Assembly (NCBI GenBank): GCA_009668015.1
Contig: WJYB01000013.1
Span: 1-64,000 of the forward strand
Direction: 5' to 3'
DNA length: 64,000 nucleotides
Origin: Enterobacteriaceae bacterium RIT714
GTDB taxonomy: Bacteria; Pseudomonadota; Gammaproteobacteria; Enterobacterales; Enterobacteriaceae
Below, piece by piece: positions 41,885 to 51,694 of the stretch. Every line of letters starts with the position of its first letter. The stretch's first letter is position 1. The notes under the pieces were generated by a model. That model saw only the letters and a program-made list of their open reading frames with translations, ran no database searches and was not told the DNA's origin. The translations under genes and the position numbers were made by a program.

Positions 41885-42772
41885 ATGAATGGAAAAATAC
41901 AAATTTCACATGTAAAAAACGAAACGACTTACAATATTCCCTTAGTTCTTGACGAAAATGTGATCTCAAGCGGGATTTCCCTTATCTCCCTTTGGCACAC
42001 GCTGGCGGATGAGAGTTACCGCGTTATCTGGCCTCAGGATAAGAAAAAACCACTTATCGCCAACTCATGGATAGCTGTTTATACGGTACAAGGCTGTGGC
42101 CAAATTCAGCTCAAAGATAATTCCGTCATTACACTCAATGGAAATAACGTTATATTTTTAAAACCAACTGATATTTTATCGTACCATTGTGATGGATTAC
42201 TTTGGGAGCAATACTGGATGGAGTTTATCCCCACCACAGTTATGGAAATTCCTTTATTGCAAACTGGCACCATTTATAACGGTGACATGTTTAATAAGGA
42301 GCTCAGCGAAGTGGCTGAATTAATAGGCCTGCGCTCACCGATAAAAAATAATCTTGCCGTCGCGTTCCTGACTAAAATTATTTATCAGTGGATTTGCCTC
42401 ATCTCTGAAAATGGCAGGAAAGATCGCGAGCTGATTCGTCTGGAAAGTCTGCTGGCAGAACTCCACGCCAGCGTACAAAAGCGCTGGACCGTGGCAGAGA
42501 TGGCCACGCGCATGCAGTGCAGCGAACCCTGGTTAAGACGGTTATTTCTTCGCTATACGGGAAAAACACCGAAGGAATATTATCTTGATGCGCGACTTGA
42601 ATTGGCGCAGTCCCTGCTGCGCCAGGAAGGGAATACCGTCAACAAAGTGGCAGATATTCTTAACTTTTTTGATTCGTTTCACTTCAGCAAAGCGTTCAAA
42701 AATAAGTTCGGCTATGCGCCATCAAAGGCAGCCAGGCGGGAAAGTCATTACCCGACGGATAACGACTCATAG
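41885..42772 (+). CDS. yidL: YidL AraC-family transcriptional regulator
   Basis: Regulator of 295 residues with an N-terminal cupin-type ligand domain (about 1-170) and a C-terminal AraC double helix-turn-helix (KRWTVAEMATRMQCSEPWLRRLFLRYTGKTPKEYYLDARLELAQSLL ... FHFSKAFKNKFGYAPSKAAR). Divergent from yidKJHGF, so it is the likely activator of the sulfatase island in response to the sulfated substrate. The gene is more AT-rich than its neighbours in its first half. Confidence 0.88.
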   Translation: MNGKIQISHVKNETTYNIPLVLDENVISSGISLISLWHTLADESYRVIWPQDKKKPLIANSWIAVYTVQGCGQIQLKDNSVITLNGNNVIFLKPTDILSYHCDGLLWEQYWMEFIPTTVMEIPLLQTGTIYNGDMFNKELSEVAELIGLRSPIKNNLAVAFLTKIIYQWICLISENGRKDRELIRLESLLAELHASVQKRWTVAEMATRMQCSEPWLRRLFLRYTGKTPKEYYLDARLELAQSLLRQEGNTVNKVADILNFFDSFHFSKAFKNKFGYAPSKAARRESHYPTDNDS

Positions 42773-42820
42773 AGTTAATGCAAAATCGCCTTTTCTCGCC
42801 GCATCCACCCGGCTGAACGG

Positions 42821-44482
42821 TTAGCCTGCCCCCCAGAACAGTACGGCCAGTAGCTGCGGGGTAATGATGCGCAGGAACATCACCAGCGGATAAACTGTGG
42901 CGTAAGAGAGCGCCGCCGCACCGCTGGTGGGGTGCAGGTTGTTGGCGAAGGCCAGCGCAGGGGGATCGGTCATCGATCCGGCCAGCATGCCGCACAGCGT
43001 CAGATAGTTCATCTTCGCAAAGATGCGCGCCAGAATACCCACCGTCAGCAGTGGAACGGCGGTGATGACAATGCCGTAGCCAATCCAGCTGATGCCTTCT
43101 CCCTGAACGAGAGTATCGATAAAATCGCCGCCGGATTTCAGCCCGACCACCGACAGGAACAGCACAATCCCCAGCTCACGTAGCGCCAGGTTCGCGCTCG
43201 GCGGCATAAACCAGTACAGCTTACCGATACAGCCAATGCGCCCCAGAATCAGCGCCATAATCAGCGGTCCACCGGCCAGACCGAGCTTCAGCGCCACTGG
43301 AAATCCGGGTACGTACAGCGGAACCGATCCGAGCAGCACCCCAAGGCCGATCCCGATAAACACCGGCAGCATCTGCACCTGCTGCAATTTTTGCTGCGCG
43401 TTGCCCACCATATCGGCGACGGCATCTATCGACGACGGACGGCCGACCAGATTAAGGATATCGCCGAACTGCAGGCTGGCATCCTGGCTGGCAACCAGTT
43501 CAACACCGGCACGATTCAGGCGGGAGATCACCACGTCGTAACGCTCTTTTACCTGCAGATCGCGGATTTTTTTCCCTAATACCTGCTCGTTTGTCACCAC
43601 AACGCGTTCGACGCGCATGTCAGTACCGCGCGTCGAGAGCGAGGTGTCCACCTCCTGGCCGATCACCAGTTGCGCGCTGTGGAGATCGCCTGGCTGCCCC
43701 ACCAGATGCAACAGATCGCCGAGTTGAATCACCGTTCCGGGCGAGGGCACCATCAGCATCTCTTGCCGTTTGAGGCGCGAGCAGATGATATTGGCGCTGT
43801 TCAGAATCGGCACATCCTGAATCGCCATCTGATGCAGGTTGGGGTTTTCGACGCGAATATTGATGGTTTTGATCAGCGCCTGACCGTGAGTCAGGGTCGC
43901 TTCGTGTTTTTTCGCTTCTTCATCCACGTTAATACGGAACAGCACGCGAACCAGCCACATGGTGAGTAAAATCCCGCAGATGCCGAACGGATAAGCCATT
44001 GCGTAGCTCATCCCCATCTGATCGACGATGCCGGGAGCAATACCCAAATCGCGCAGGATTTGCTGCCCCGCGCCCAGGGCGGGCGTGTTGGTGACCGCGC
44101 CGGAGAAAATCCCCAACACCACCGGCAGCGGAATAGCGAAAAGTTTATGCAAAATAGCGGTGACCAGACCGCCCATTACCACAATCCCGAGCGCAAAGAG
44201 ATTGAGCCGCAAGCCCGAAACGCGCAGTGAGGCAAAAAAACCCGGCCCGACCTGAATGCCGATGGTATACACAAAGAGGATCAGGCCGAATTCCTGAATA
44301 AAATGCAGCATGTCAGCGCTGAGCGTTAAGCCCAGCAAGTCGGCGAAATGACCGACAAAAATCCCGCCAAACAGCACCCCGCCAATACCCAATCCGACGC
44401 CGCGAATTTTGATGTTACCCATCCACAGCCCAACCACCGCGACCAGGGCCAACACGCTAACCGTTAACGCGATATCACTCAT
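42821..44482 (-). CDS. yidE: YidE putative transporter (AspT/AAE family)
   Basis: Inner-membrane protein of 553 residues. About ten to eleven membrane segments are split by a cytoplasmic insert with two TrkA-C (RCK_C) domains (residues about 190-360, e.g. [23 protein letters not shown]). The fold is that of aspartate:alanine exchangers; the substrate is unknown. [24 protein letters not shown] fixes the start at 44482 behind AGGGAAAAGATC; the frame is open to 44563. The yidP regulator that neighbours yidE in E. coli is absent. Confidence 0.9.
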   Translation of the reverse strand: MSDIALTVSVLALVAVVGLWMGNIKIRGVGLGIGGVLFGGIFVGHFADLLGLTLSADMLHFIQEFGLILFVYTIGIQVGPGFFASLRVSGLRLNLFALGIVVMGGLVTAILHKLFAIPLPVVLGIFSGAVTNTPALGAGQQILRDLGIAPGIVDQMGMSYAMAYPFGICGILLTMWLVRVLFRINVDEEAKKHEATLTHGQALIKTINIRVENPNLHQMAIQDVPILNSANIICSRLKRQEMLMVPSPGTVIQLGDLLHLVGQPGDLHSAQLVIGQEVDTSLSTRGTDMRVERVVVTNEQVLGKKIRDLQVKERYDVVISRLNRAGVELVASQDASLQFGDILNLVGRPSSIDAVADMVGNAQQKLQQVQMLPVFIGIGLGVLLGSVPLYVPGFPVALKLGLAGGPLIMALILGRIGCIGKLYWFMPPSANLALRELGIVLFLSVVGLKSGGDFIDTLVQGEGISWIGYGIVITAVPLLTVGILARIFAKMNYLTLCGMLAGSMTDPPALAFANNLHPTSGAAALSYATVYPLVMFLRIITPQLLAVLFWGAG

Positions 44483-44572
44483 GATCTTTTCCCTGCGGAT
44501 AACCTTAGTTATTGAGTGGATTCTCGCAGAGCCTGAGCGGGGTGTATGGGCGATAGCGCACAAACAAAAGCA

Positions 44573-44600
44573 AAACGGTAACCCGAAGGTTACCGTTTTT
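44573..44600 (-). terminator. ibpAB terminator (bidirectional hairpin)
   Basis: Perfect hairpin GGTAACC-CGAA-GGTTACC with AAAAC before and GTTTTT after, between ibpB and yidE. The better T tract is on the plus strand; on the minus strand it is GTTTTGCTTTTG. Confidence 0.7.
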
Positions 44601-44657
44601 AATATTTGCCCAAATGTCAGGCCGGGTCAGCGAAACGCCACCCGGCACGGCATCGTA

Positions 44658-45086
44658 TTAGCTATTTAACGCAGGTCGCTCGCTGATGGCGATACGCTGC
44701 GGCGCCAGGGCTTCCGGCACGTTACGCGTCAGGTCAATGTGCAACAAACCGTTGGTGAAGGTTGCGCCAGAGACTTCCATATGATCGGCCAGGGTAAAGC
44801 TCAGGCTGAACGGCTGAGTGACCAGGCCCTGATGTAACCATTGCGTATCGGTGGCGGGTTTTTCCGGCGTACCTTTTACCGTCAGGCGCGTGCCTTCGAG
44901 CTGGATGTCCAGATCTTCCTGGCGGAACCCGGCGAGCGCAAGCGTGATGCGGTAGTGGTTGTCGTCGCTTTTTTCGATGTTGTACGGCGGAAAACTCTGT
45001 TGCTCGCTGGTGCTTTGCAACGCGTTAGCCAGTTTGTCAAAACCAATCCACTGACGCAGCAGGGGGGATAAATCATAATTACGCAT
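44658..45086 (-). CDS. ibpB: IbpB small heat-shock protein
   Basis: Hsp20/alpha-crystallin chaperone of 142 residues that binds unfolding proteins with IbpA and helps DnaK/ClpB reactivate them. The start [21 protein letters not shown] and core [28 protein letters not shown] match E. coli IbpB. Cotranscribed with ibpA (133-base gap). The AAGGAG of its SD is complementary to a CTTCTC just upstream, suggesting temperature-sensitive translation. Confidence 0.95.
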   Translation of the reverse strand: MRNYDLSPLLRQWIGFDKLANALQSTSEQQSFPPYNIEKSDDNHYRITLALAGFRQEDLDIQLEGTRLTVKGTPEKPATDTQWLHQGLVTQPFSLSFTLADHMEVSGATFTNGLLHIDLTRNVPEALAPQRIAISERPALNS

Positions 45087-45219
45087 ACTATTTTCTCCTT
45101 CTGAGAAGCGAGTTAGGCACAGTTTTTGTGCGCAGTTGTTCCTGCAAATCCTGATGGATTCGCATCTGCTCCCGTTTCGGCAAGCAAGTCTGGGTGGGCC
45201 GCAAAAGCGACCCGCTTAA
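45087..45219 (-). promoter_or_regulatory. ibpA-ibpB intergenic leader with candidate RNA thermometer
   Basis: Close to the ibpB start, CTTCTCAG-AAGGAG can pair the SD into a small hairpin (45094-45110). This is consistent with the ROSE-like thermometer reported for enterobacterial ibpB leaders. Sequence match only; no folding was computed. Confidence 0.5.
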
Positions 45220-45630
45220 TTAGTTAATTTCGATACGGCGCGGTTTTTTCTCTTCCGGAATCACACGTTCCAGATCGATGAACAGCAGGCCGTTGACCAG
45301 GTTCGCACCGTGAACGTGAATGTTCTCGGCTAACTGGAATTTGCGCTCAAAGTTGCGCTCTGCGATGCCCTGATAAAGGTAGGTACGCTCTTTCTGCTCT
45401 GCGGTATGTGCGCCTTTCACCACCAGCAGATTGTCTTGCGCGGTGATCTCCAGCTCGCTTTCAGCGAAACCGGCCACGGCAATGGCGATGCGGTAGTGGT
45501 TTTCGTCAACCAGCTCAACGTTGTAAGGAGGGTAGCCATTACCCTGATTCTGGTTATTTTCTAAGTGGTTGAACAGACGATCGAAACCAATAGCAGAACG
45601 ATAAAGCGGAGAAAAATCGAAGTTACGCAT
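45220..45630 (-). CDS. ibpA: IbpA small heat-shock protein
   Basis: Hsp20/alpha-crystallin chaperone of 136 residues that coats inclusion bodies and binds aggregating proteins with IbpB. Start [25 protein letters not shown], crystallin core [28 protein letters not shown], and a C-terminal RIEIN carrying the I-x-I oligomerisation motif. First gene of ibpAB, under a sigma-32 promoter and a leader that masks its SD. Confidence 0.96.
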   Translation of the reverse strand: MRNFDFSPLYRSAIGFDRLFNHLENNQNQGNGYPPYNVELVDENHYRIAIAVAGFAESELEITAQDNLLVVKGAHTAEQKERTYLYQGIAERNFERKFQLAENIHVHGANLVNGLLFIDLERVIPEEKKPRRIEIN

Positions 45631-45731
45631 AAATCAATGCTCCTGAAATCAGCGAGTAATATTTGCCTTCCACCATGGACAGGCCGTTGAGCCGCTAAAC
45701 ACCCCTCAGGCGTGTTCGCTTTTCGGCTACA
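45631..45731 (-). ncRNA. ROSE-type RNA thermometer in the ibpA leader
   Basis: Leader of about 100 bases ending CTCGCTGATTTCAGGAGCATTGATTTATG. The SD AGGAG faces an upstream CTGATTT/TTGCT-type strand, and the sequence closely resembles the E. coli ibpA leader known to carry a ROSE thermometer (GGGGTGTTTAGCGGCT; GGCAAATATTACTCGC). It should melt at heat shock to admit ribosomes. Confidence 0.75.
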
Positions 45732-45737
45732 AACATA

Positions 45738-45765
45738 AAATGGGTCTGGTTTCGGTCTTTTCAAG
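45738..45765 (-). promoter_or_regulatory. sigma-32 promoter of ibpAB
   Basis: On the minus strand CTTGAAA (45765-45759), a 13-base spacer, then ACCCATTT (45745-45738), close to the heat-shock consensus CTTGAAA-N13/14-CCCCATnT. Confidence 0.85.
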
Positions 45766-45942
45766 ACTGTTATTGCGAGATTTTTTTGCACTTTGCGGGT
45801 ACTCGCATAGACTGGGACTACAGCACAAAGAGTTAAATTGCGATGGCTGCCACAGAGCAGTGCTAACCAACTATTCATTTCGCACATGGCTCGCTATAAA
45901 ACGATATTGCCGTTGTGTCGCGCCATTAACGTTGATTAACAG

Positions 45943-46275
45943 ATGATGAAAAATGTTCTGATAAAGCTGACAGGGTGCAGCGTGGTGGTTTTACTTTGCG
46001 GGTGTTCGAGCGTGATGTCTCACACCGGCGGTAAAGAAGGAACATATCCGGGAACGCGCGCCAGCGCGAATATGATCGCGGATGACGAGACCAACTGGGG
46101 AACCAAATCCCTGGCGATCCTCGATCTGCCTTTTACGGCGGTCATGGATACGCTACTGGTCCCGTGGGATCTGTTCCGTACCGATAAATCCGTGCGTTCG
46201 CGAGTGGAAAAGAGCGAGCAGCAGAATATGGCGACCAACAGCGTTATCCCGCCCGCTGAGATGCCCGCCCCCTGA
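45943..46275 (+). CDS. yidQ: YidQ family lipoprotein
   Basis: Small lipoprotein of 110 residues (DUF1375-type) with signal MMKNVLIKLTGCSVVVLLCGC and lipobox LLCGC; Ser at +2 favours outer-membrane sorting. The mature part has GTYPGTRASANMI and LAILDLPFTAVMDTLLVPWDLF, as in E. coli YidQ. Function is unknown. Two adjacent ATGs (45943 and 45946) are possible starts. Confidence 0.85.
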   Translation: MMKNVLIKLTGCSVVVLLCGCSSVMSHTGGKEGTYPGTRASANMIADDETNWGTKSLAILDLPFTAVMDTLLVPWDLFRTDKSVRSRVEKSEQQNMATNSVIPPAEMPAP

Positions 46276-47502
46276 TCAATACCCGGTTTCGGTTATCCAG
46301 AGCTGACGGAAACCGGCGGTCTCTTCCATCCACGCCACATAACAGCCATCCGGCGAGAATACCACCGCATCACCCGACGGCGGATTGCCGTGATCGGACG
46401 TCAAAAACGTCACCTCACCGCTTCGCGCATCGCAGCAGGCAATGCGGTTGTCCAGCACAAATCCAAGCGCGTCTCCCGATGGATGCCAGTTAAAGGCCGA
46501 CTGAATATCGGTCGCGTTGTGCGTTAACTGGCGCGGTGCGCCTCCCTCTGGCGCGATCAGCCAGAGTTGCACAATGCCGTGTTCGTCGCGCATCAGAAAG
46601 GCGATTTCGTTGCCCTGAGGATTGCTCCGCACCCAGTGGCGCGGCACATTCACCAGGCCCGGATAGCGATTGTTATGGGTGAAGGTTAAACGCCGCTGCA
46701 CGACGCCTGCGGGGGGCGCGGGCATACTCTCCGCGGTCCCTTCCAGAGGCGCATCGCCCACCTGTTTCCAGCCCGCCTCCTCTTCAGGGAGATCGACAAT
46801 AAACAGTTCAGGCACTTTTTCGCCGTGGGCGGAAAGAGTATCGCCAATAAACGCCAGCCTGTGATTTCCAACCCAGCCCTCTTCGTAGGCGCGAGTGATC
46901 TCATCGCTGCCGGGGTGCGGCGTCGGCGTCGTACGGCTAATCAAAACGCTCCAGAATGTTCCTGCATATTCACGCGGGTGATTGCCCTGCGGCGCGACCG
47001 GACCGAACGGTACGGCGACCCCTACGTTGCGTAAATCCCGCGTCACGTCACGCTCGTGCATGACATGATCGTTATAGGTGAAGCTGACAAACCGCCCGTT
47101 GGGACTAAAGACATGAACGTGGCTACCGCCGCGCAGCGCGCCCGGCGTAAACGGTGCGGTGATGTCCATTGCGTCCAGATTATTGACCTGACCGTTTTGC
47201 GCAATCACGCCGCGGCGATGGTGAAAGTCATACCGCCAGCTCGCATCCGGGTTTTCCGGGCCGTGAATGAAAACGTATTGATTGTCGGTCGGATGAACGG
47301 TCACCACGCCAACGTGCGCGCCCATTGCGGAACGGTAAATCACTTCGGTTTCGCCGGTATGAACATTGACCCGCTCAATCGTCTCGCCCGTAAAGGACGC
47401 GCCGGAGGGCCGCACGTCAAACGCCAGCCATTGGCTGTCAGGCGTCCAGGTGTTGATATTGGTCAGTTGATGATGCCGGGGAGCGAAGGTGATTTGTTTC
47501 AT
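46276..47502 (-). CDS. yidR: YidR beta-propeller protein
   Basis: Cytoplasmic protein of 408 residues made of TolB/DPP4-type beta-propeller repeats (NTWTPDSQWLAFDV; FSPNGRFVSFTYNDHVMHE; FNWHPSGDALGFVLDN; FSPDGCYVAWMEE). It corresponds to E. coli YidR (MKQITFAPR). No catalytic triad is evident; function is unknown. The ATG at 47502 follows a purine-rich stretch, and the frame is open to 47544. It ends directly against yidQ (convergent, no spacer). Confidence 0.87.
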   Translation of the reverse strand: MKQITFAPRHHQLTNINTWTPDSQWLAFDVRPSGASFTGETIERVNVHTGETEVIYRSAMGAHVGVVTVHPTDNQYVFIHGPENPDASWRYDFHHRRGVIAQNGQVNNLDAMDITAPFTPGALRGGSHVHVFSPNGRFVSFTYNDHVMHERDVTRDLRNVGVAVPFGPVAPQGNHPREYAGTFWSVLISRTTPTPHPGSDEITRAYEEGWVGNHRLAFIGDTLSAHGEKVPELFIVDLPEEEAGWKQVGDAPLEGTAESMPAPPAGVVQRRLTFTHNNRYPGLVNVPRHWVRSNPQGNEIAFLMRDEHGIVQLWLIAPEGGAPRQLTHNATDIQSAFNWHPSGDALGFVLDNRIACCDARSGEVTFLTSDHGNPPSGDAVVFSPDGCYVAWMEETAGFRQLWITETGY

Positions 47503-47553
47503 GGAAATACCCTGATGCGCGGTTATCGCATCAGGGTAAAGCATCGTGAAGAA

Positions 47554-48846
47554 TTAGCCTACTCGTTTAACATCGCCCACCAGCAGGATGTAGGAGAGCG
47601 CGCCAATCAGCGCTACCGCGGCGATGTACACCAGCGCCGGAGCAAAACCGTAGCCCTGTGCCAGATAACCCACCACCAGCGGAACGGTGATCCCACCCAG
47701 TCCACCGACAAAGTTAAACACGCCGCCGGTCAGGCCAATCAGGCGCATCGGCGCAAGAGAGGAGACCAGTGACCAGGTGATGGACGCAAAGCCGTTGCCA
47801 AAGAACGCAATCGCCATCAACGTCATAATCCATACCGGATCGTTGGTGTAGTTCGCGCCCATAATGCAGGTTGAAACCAGCAAACCGCAGATAATGGGCG
47901 TTTTGCGCGCCGCGCCCAGCGAAAAGCCTTTTTTCACCAGCTTATCCGCCAGCCAGCCCGAGAGCAGGACACCAAAGAAGGCGGCCAGGAACGGAACGGT
48001 GGTCATGAACCCGGCTTTCAGCGCGGTGATGCCTTTTTCCTGCGTTAAATAGTTCGGGAACCAGGTCAGGAAAAACCACAGCGTGGACGTCACGGCAAAC
48101 TGCCCCAGATAAACCCCCAACAGCTTGCGGTGGAAGACCAGCTTCCAGTCCGCTTTGGTCAGCGGCTGACGCGTCGCTTTTTGAGCTGGCGCATCGCCAT
48201 CGATCAGGCCACCGCCGTCACGAATATAGTCCAGCTCAGCTTTGGTAATGCTTTTGGTCAGGCGCGGTGGCTGATAGACCTTAAACCAGATAAACGACCA
48301 GATAATGCCGACACCGCCGGTGATGATAAACACCCAGTGCCAGCTCAGCATCTCCTGGATCCAGATCAGCAGCGGCGTGAGAAACGCCAGGCCGACAAAT
48401 TGCCCGGAAGTGTAAAAGCCCACCGCAGAGGCGCGTTCCTGCTCAGGGAACCAGCTCGTCACCATACGGTTATTGGTCGGGAAGGCTGGCGCTTCGAAAA
48501 TCCCGGTGATAGCGCGCAGACCAATCAGCGACATTAATCCCGTGGCAAAGCCCTGGAATAACGTCGCCACTGACCAGCCGAAAATGGCAATAAAATAGGT
48601 CAGCCTTGAGCCGACGCGATCAAGGAACCAGCCGCCGGGAATTTGGCAGAGTGTATAGAGCCAGGCAAACGCCGAAAAAACGTATCCCATCTCCGCTTTG
48701 GTGATCCCAAACTCCTCCTGAATATGAGCCGAGGCGACAGCCAGATTGGCGCGGTCAACGTAACAGATGACTACGGTAATAAAGATCATCACAAGCGTCA
48801 GATAACGGCGACGCCCTGGTTTTGCAGCAGTAACGGGAATATCCAT
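47554..48846 (-). CDS. dgoT: DgoT D-galactonate transporter (MFS, ACS family)
   Basis: Proton-coupled D-galactonate importer of 430 residues and 12 membrane segments. [38 protein letters not shown] opens the chain as in E. coli Dgo[10 protein letters not shown] and [21 protein letters not shown] are family motifs of anion:cation symporters. The ATG at 48846 matches E. coli; the frame is open to 48891. Last gene of dgoRKADT, separated from dgoD by an ERIC element. cbrA, which follows in K-12, is absent. Confidence 0.94.
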   Translation of the reverse strand: MDIPVTAAKPGRRRYLTLVMIFITVVICYVDRANLAVASAHIQEEFGITKAEMGYVFSAFAWLYTLCQIPGGWFLDRVGSRLTYFIAIFGWSVATLFQGFATGLMSLIGLRAITGIFEAPAFPTNNRMVTSWFPEQERASAVGFYTSGQFVGLAFLTPLLIWIQEMLSWHWVFIITGGVGIIWSFIWFKVYQPPRLTKSITKAELDYIRDGGGLIDGDAPAQKATRQPLTKADWKLVFHRKLLGVYLGQFAVTSTLWFFLTWFPNYLTQEKGITALKAGFMTTVPFLAAFFGVLLSGWLADKLVKKGFSLGAARKTPIICGLLVSTCIMGANYTNDPVWIMTLMAIAFFGNGFASITWSLVSSLAPMRLIGLTGGVFNFVGGLGGITVPLVVGYLAQGYGFAPALVYIAAVALIGALSYILLVGDVKRVG

Positions 48847-48949
48847 CGTAATCTGTCTCCAGATTTTGGGCATAGCGAAGCCGCTCACCATGCCCTGTAG
48901 TTACAGAGGGTGTGTTTATATTTTTTAATGAATAACTAATCGAAATGCG

Positions 48950-49066
48950 TTAAATACGCCGTGCTGGAGGAAGGCGGCAAGTTTTCGCATCCCCGGGAGC
49001 ATACACAAGTATGTGACCGGGGTAAGAAAACGCAGCCAACGCACCGCCAGTGCGACGTATGACGCG
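48950..49066. repeat. ERIC element between dgoD and dgoT
   Basis: About 117 bases with the ERIC blocks GGAGGAAGGCGGCAAG, the core CATCCCCGGGAGCATACACAAGTATGTGACCGGGGTAAG, CGCAGCC and GACGTATGACGCG. The orientation is opposite to that of the ERIC at 30312. It starts three bases beyond the dgoD stop and is part of the operon transcript. Confidence 0.9.
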
Positions 49067-49069
49067 CAT

Positions 49070-50218
49070 TTACCATTCGGCGACTGAACCATCCTCATGC
49101 CGCCACAACGGGTTACGCCAGTCCGGCGCATTTTTACTCAGCTCGATCACTTTGGCTTCGTCGATTTCTACGCCAAGGCCGGGCCTGGTTAACGGTTTAA
49201 AGAAACCGCCCTCCATGTTGAAGTCTTCTTTATTTTTCACAAAATCGAGGAGTTCTGCGCCTTTGTTGTAGTGAATGCCCATGCTCTGCTCCTGGAAGAC
49301 CGCGTTGCGCGAGACGAAATCCACGTGCAGACAGGCGGCCAGGGCAATCGGTCCCAGCGGGCAGTGCGGAGCCAGCGCCACATCGTAGGCTTCTGCCATT
49401 CCGGCAATTTTGTAGCATTCGGTGATGCCCCCGGCGTGCGACAGATCCGGCTGCAGAATCGCCAGACCGCCCGCTTCCAGCACGCGCTTGAACTCAAAGC
49501 GGGAGAACATGCGCTCGCCTGCCGCGATAGGAATATGGGTTTGCGCCGCCAGCTTTGGATAGTACTCGGCCTGTTCTGCCAGTACCGGTTCTTCGATAAA
49601 CAGCGGACGGTATGGCTCCAGCTCTTTAATCAGCACTTTCGCCATTGGCGCGCTGACGCGACCGTGGAAATCGAGACCAAACTCAATTTCATTGCCGAAG
49701 GCTTCGCGGATTTGCGCCACCGTGTTCACCGCCGCATCCACCGCGCGGGAGTTATCAATCACGCCCATCTCTTCGCAGCCGTTTAGCTTGAAGGTATCAA
49801 AGCCGATTTTGCGCAGCGTTTTGATGCCGTCGATCACCTCTGCCGGACGATCGCCGCCAACCCAGCTATAGGCCTTAATTTTGTCACGCACCAGCCCGCC
49901 CATCAGTTGCCAGACCGGAGCATTTAAGACTTTGCCTTTAATGTCCCACAGCGCCTGATCGATGCCCGCAATGGCGCTCATCAGAATCGGGCCGCCACGG
50001 TAGAAACCGGCGCGATACATCACTTGCCACAGGTCATTGATGCGTGCCGGGTCCTGACCGATCAGAAACTCTTTCAGCTCATGTACCGCGGCTTCAACGG
50101 TGCGCGCGCGGCCTTCAATCACCGGCTCACCCCAGCCGACGACGCCTTCATCGGTTTCGATTTTTAGAAACATCCAGCGCGGGGGTAAACGGTACGTGGT
50201 GATATTGGTTATTTTCAT
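49070..50218 (-). CDS. dgoD: D-galactonate dehydratase
   Basis: Enolase-superfamily enzyme of 382 residues that dehydrates D-galactonate to 2-keto-3-deoxygalactonate in the cytoplasm. Mg2+ ligands are Asp in FGLDFHGR (near 183), Glu in FIEEPVL (near 209) and Glu in AGERMFSR (near 235). The catalytic His lies in [13 protein letters not shown]. Length equals E. coli DgoD. It overlaps dgoA by 4 bases. Confidence 0.96.
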   Translation of the reverse strand: MKITNITTYRLPPRWMFLKIETDEGVVGWGEPVIEGRARTVEAAVHELKEFLIGQDPARINDLWQVMYRAGFYRGGPILMSAIAGIDQALWDIKGKVLNAPVWQLMGGLVRDKIKAYSWVGGDRPAEVIDGIKTLRKIGFDTFKLNGCEEMGVIDNSRAVDAAVNTVAQIREAFGNEIEFGLDFHGRVSAPMAKVLIKELEPYRPLFIEEPVLAEQAEYYPKLAAQTHIPIAAGERMFSRFEFKRVLEAGGLAILQPDLSHAGGITECYKIAGMAEAYDVALAPHCPLGPIALAACLHVDFVSRNAVFQEQSMGIHYNKGAELLDFVKNKEDFNMEGGFFKPLTRPGLGVEIDEAKVIELSKNAPDWRNPLWRHEDGSVAEW

Positions 50219-50832
50219 TTCACTGCCTCTCGATACGCCTTAACAAATGCGGTTGCCTGCTCTGCGGTCCGCTCAACGGACTGACCTGCGCGATATAAAT
50301 CGCTGCCCAGTCCCGCGCCCGCACAGCCAGCCTGAATCCACTGCGCCAGGTTCTCCGGCGTTACGCCACCCACGGCAAATACCGGAACGTCGGGCGGAAG
50401 GACCGCTTTTAACGCTTTGATGTAATCCGGGCCGAAGGCCGACGACGGGAAAATTTTCAGCGCCTGCGCGCCCGCATCGAGCGCGGTAAAAGCTTCGGTG
50501 GCGGTCGCACAGCCGGGGCAAACCGTCATGCCGTGGCTCACTGCGCGGCGGATCACCTCAGGCTGGATGTTCGGCGTGACGATAAGCTTGCAACCCATTC
50601 TGGCGAGCTGATCGACCTGCTCTGGTTTTAAGACCGTACCCGCTCCAATTAGCGCTCTGTCGCCAAAGGTGTCTACGATGGCCGGGATGCTTTTTTCCCA
50701 CTGCGGGGAGTTAAGCGGAATTTCTACCGCATCAAATCCGGCGTCGATGACTGCGCCCACGTGCGCGAGCGCCTCGTCCGGCGTGATGCCGCGCATAATC
50801 GCGATGAGAGGGAGATTAGTTTGCCACTGCAT
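50215..50832 (-). CDS. dgoA: 2-dehydro-3-deoxy-6-phosphogalactonate aldolase
   Basis: Class I aldolase of 205 residues splitting KDPGal into pyruvate and glyceraldehyde 3-phosphate. The Schiff-base Lys is in [15 protein letters not shown] (near residue 126) and the catalytic Glu in the early strand [18 protein letters not shown] is also typical. It overlaps dgoK by 17 bases upstream and dgoD by 4 downstream. Confidence 0.95.
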   Translation of the reverse strand: MQWQTNLPLIAIMRGITPDEALAHVGAVIDAGFDAVEIPLNSPQWEKSIPAIVDTFGDRALIGAGTVLKPEQVDQLARMGCKLIVTPNIQPEVIRRAVSHGMTVCPGCATATEAFTALDAGAQALKIFPSSAFGPDYIKALKAVLPPDVPVFAVGGVTPENLAQWIQAGCAGAGLGSDLYRAGQSVERTAEQATAFVKAYREAVK

Positions 50833-51694
50833 GAGCGATGCTCCTTATGCCTGCCTGAAATGCCACGTCGCCTTCAAGCGTTGAGACTTCGCGACCCAGG
50901 GCGCGGAACGCCTGCTGATAGCGAGTCGTTAACGATGAACCGGCGACAAGGGTAATCTTCTGCTGCCCGGCGAACTGTTCGCCCATCGTGGCGACTTCAG
51001 CGCCAATCAGCAGACCCGAGAGAAATTCGCTTACCTGTTCACGCGGCAACGTGCCCAGAACGTGCGAGGCGCGAACTTCAAAAAGTTGTGGCAGAACGGC
51101 AGGCGAGGCGAGACCGCGCGTCAACCCGGTGGCAAAAGCCTCAGGAGACATTTCCTGTTCTGGCAAGCCCGCGCCCACCAGCGAATGACGCAGCAACAGG
51201 TGGTGCAGTTCGCCGGTCAACACGGTACGGAAATCGTGGATCTGCTGCGCATCGGCCTGCACCCATTTGCAGTGCGTGCCGGGCATCACATACACAGACG
51301 AAGGAGAGAGGGTGCGCGCGCCGAGCAGTTGCGTCTCTTCACCGCGCATCACGTTATGGTTATCGTCCCGGGAAACGCATAATCCTGGAATGATCCAGAT
51401 ATTGTCGCCAACGGACGTTAACTGTTCACCTATGGCAGAGAAACAGGCAGGAACGGGCAAATAGGGCGCAACTTTCCAGCCCACGTTACTGCCCACCATG
51501 CCTGCCATCACCACCGGTGTGGCGCCTTCGCGCCAGTTTTCAGTGACTTCTGCTAACACCGCCTGCGGGGATTTACCGTTCAGGCGCGTGACGCCTGCTT
51601 CGGACTGCCTGCTTTCCAGGCATCTGTCGCCCTGGTAAAGCCAGGCGCGCAGATTGGTCGATCCCCAGTCAATAGCGATGTAGCGAGATGTCAT
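50816..51694 (-). CDS. dgoK: 2-dehydro-3-deoxygalactonokinase
   Basis: Sugar-acid kinase of 292 residues (ASKHA fold) phosphorylating 2-keto-3-deoxygalactonate at O6. The N-terminal phosphate loop is YIAIDWGSTNLRAWLY; VMPGTHCKWV is another DgoK-family block. It overlaps the dgoR stop by 4 bases and dgoA by 17 bases, so the operon is tightly coupled. Confidence 0.95.
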   Translation of the reverse strand: MTSRYIAIDWGSTNLRAWLYQGDRCLESRQSEAGVTRLNGKSPQAVLAEVTENWREGATPVVMAGMVGSNVGWKVAPYLPVPACFSAIGEQLTSVGDNIWIIPGLCVSRDDNHNVMRGEETQLLGARTLSPSSVYVMPGTHCKWVQADAQQIHDFRTVLTGELHHLLLRHSLVGAGLPEQEMSPEAFATGLTRGLASPAVLPQLFEVRASHVLGTLPREQVSEFLSGLLIGAEVATMGEQFAGQQKITLVAGSSLTTRYQQAFRALGREVSTLEGDVAFQAGIRSIAHAVAN

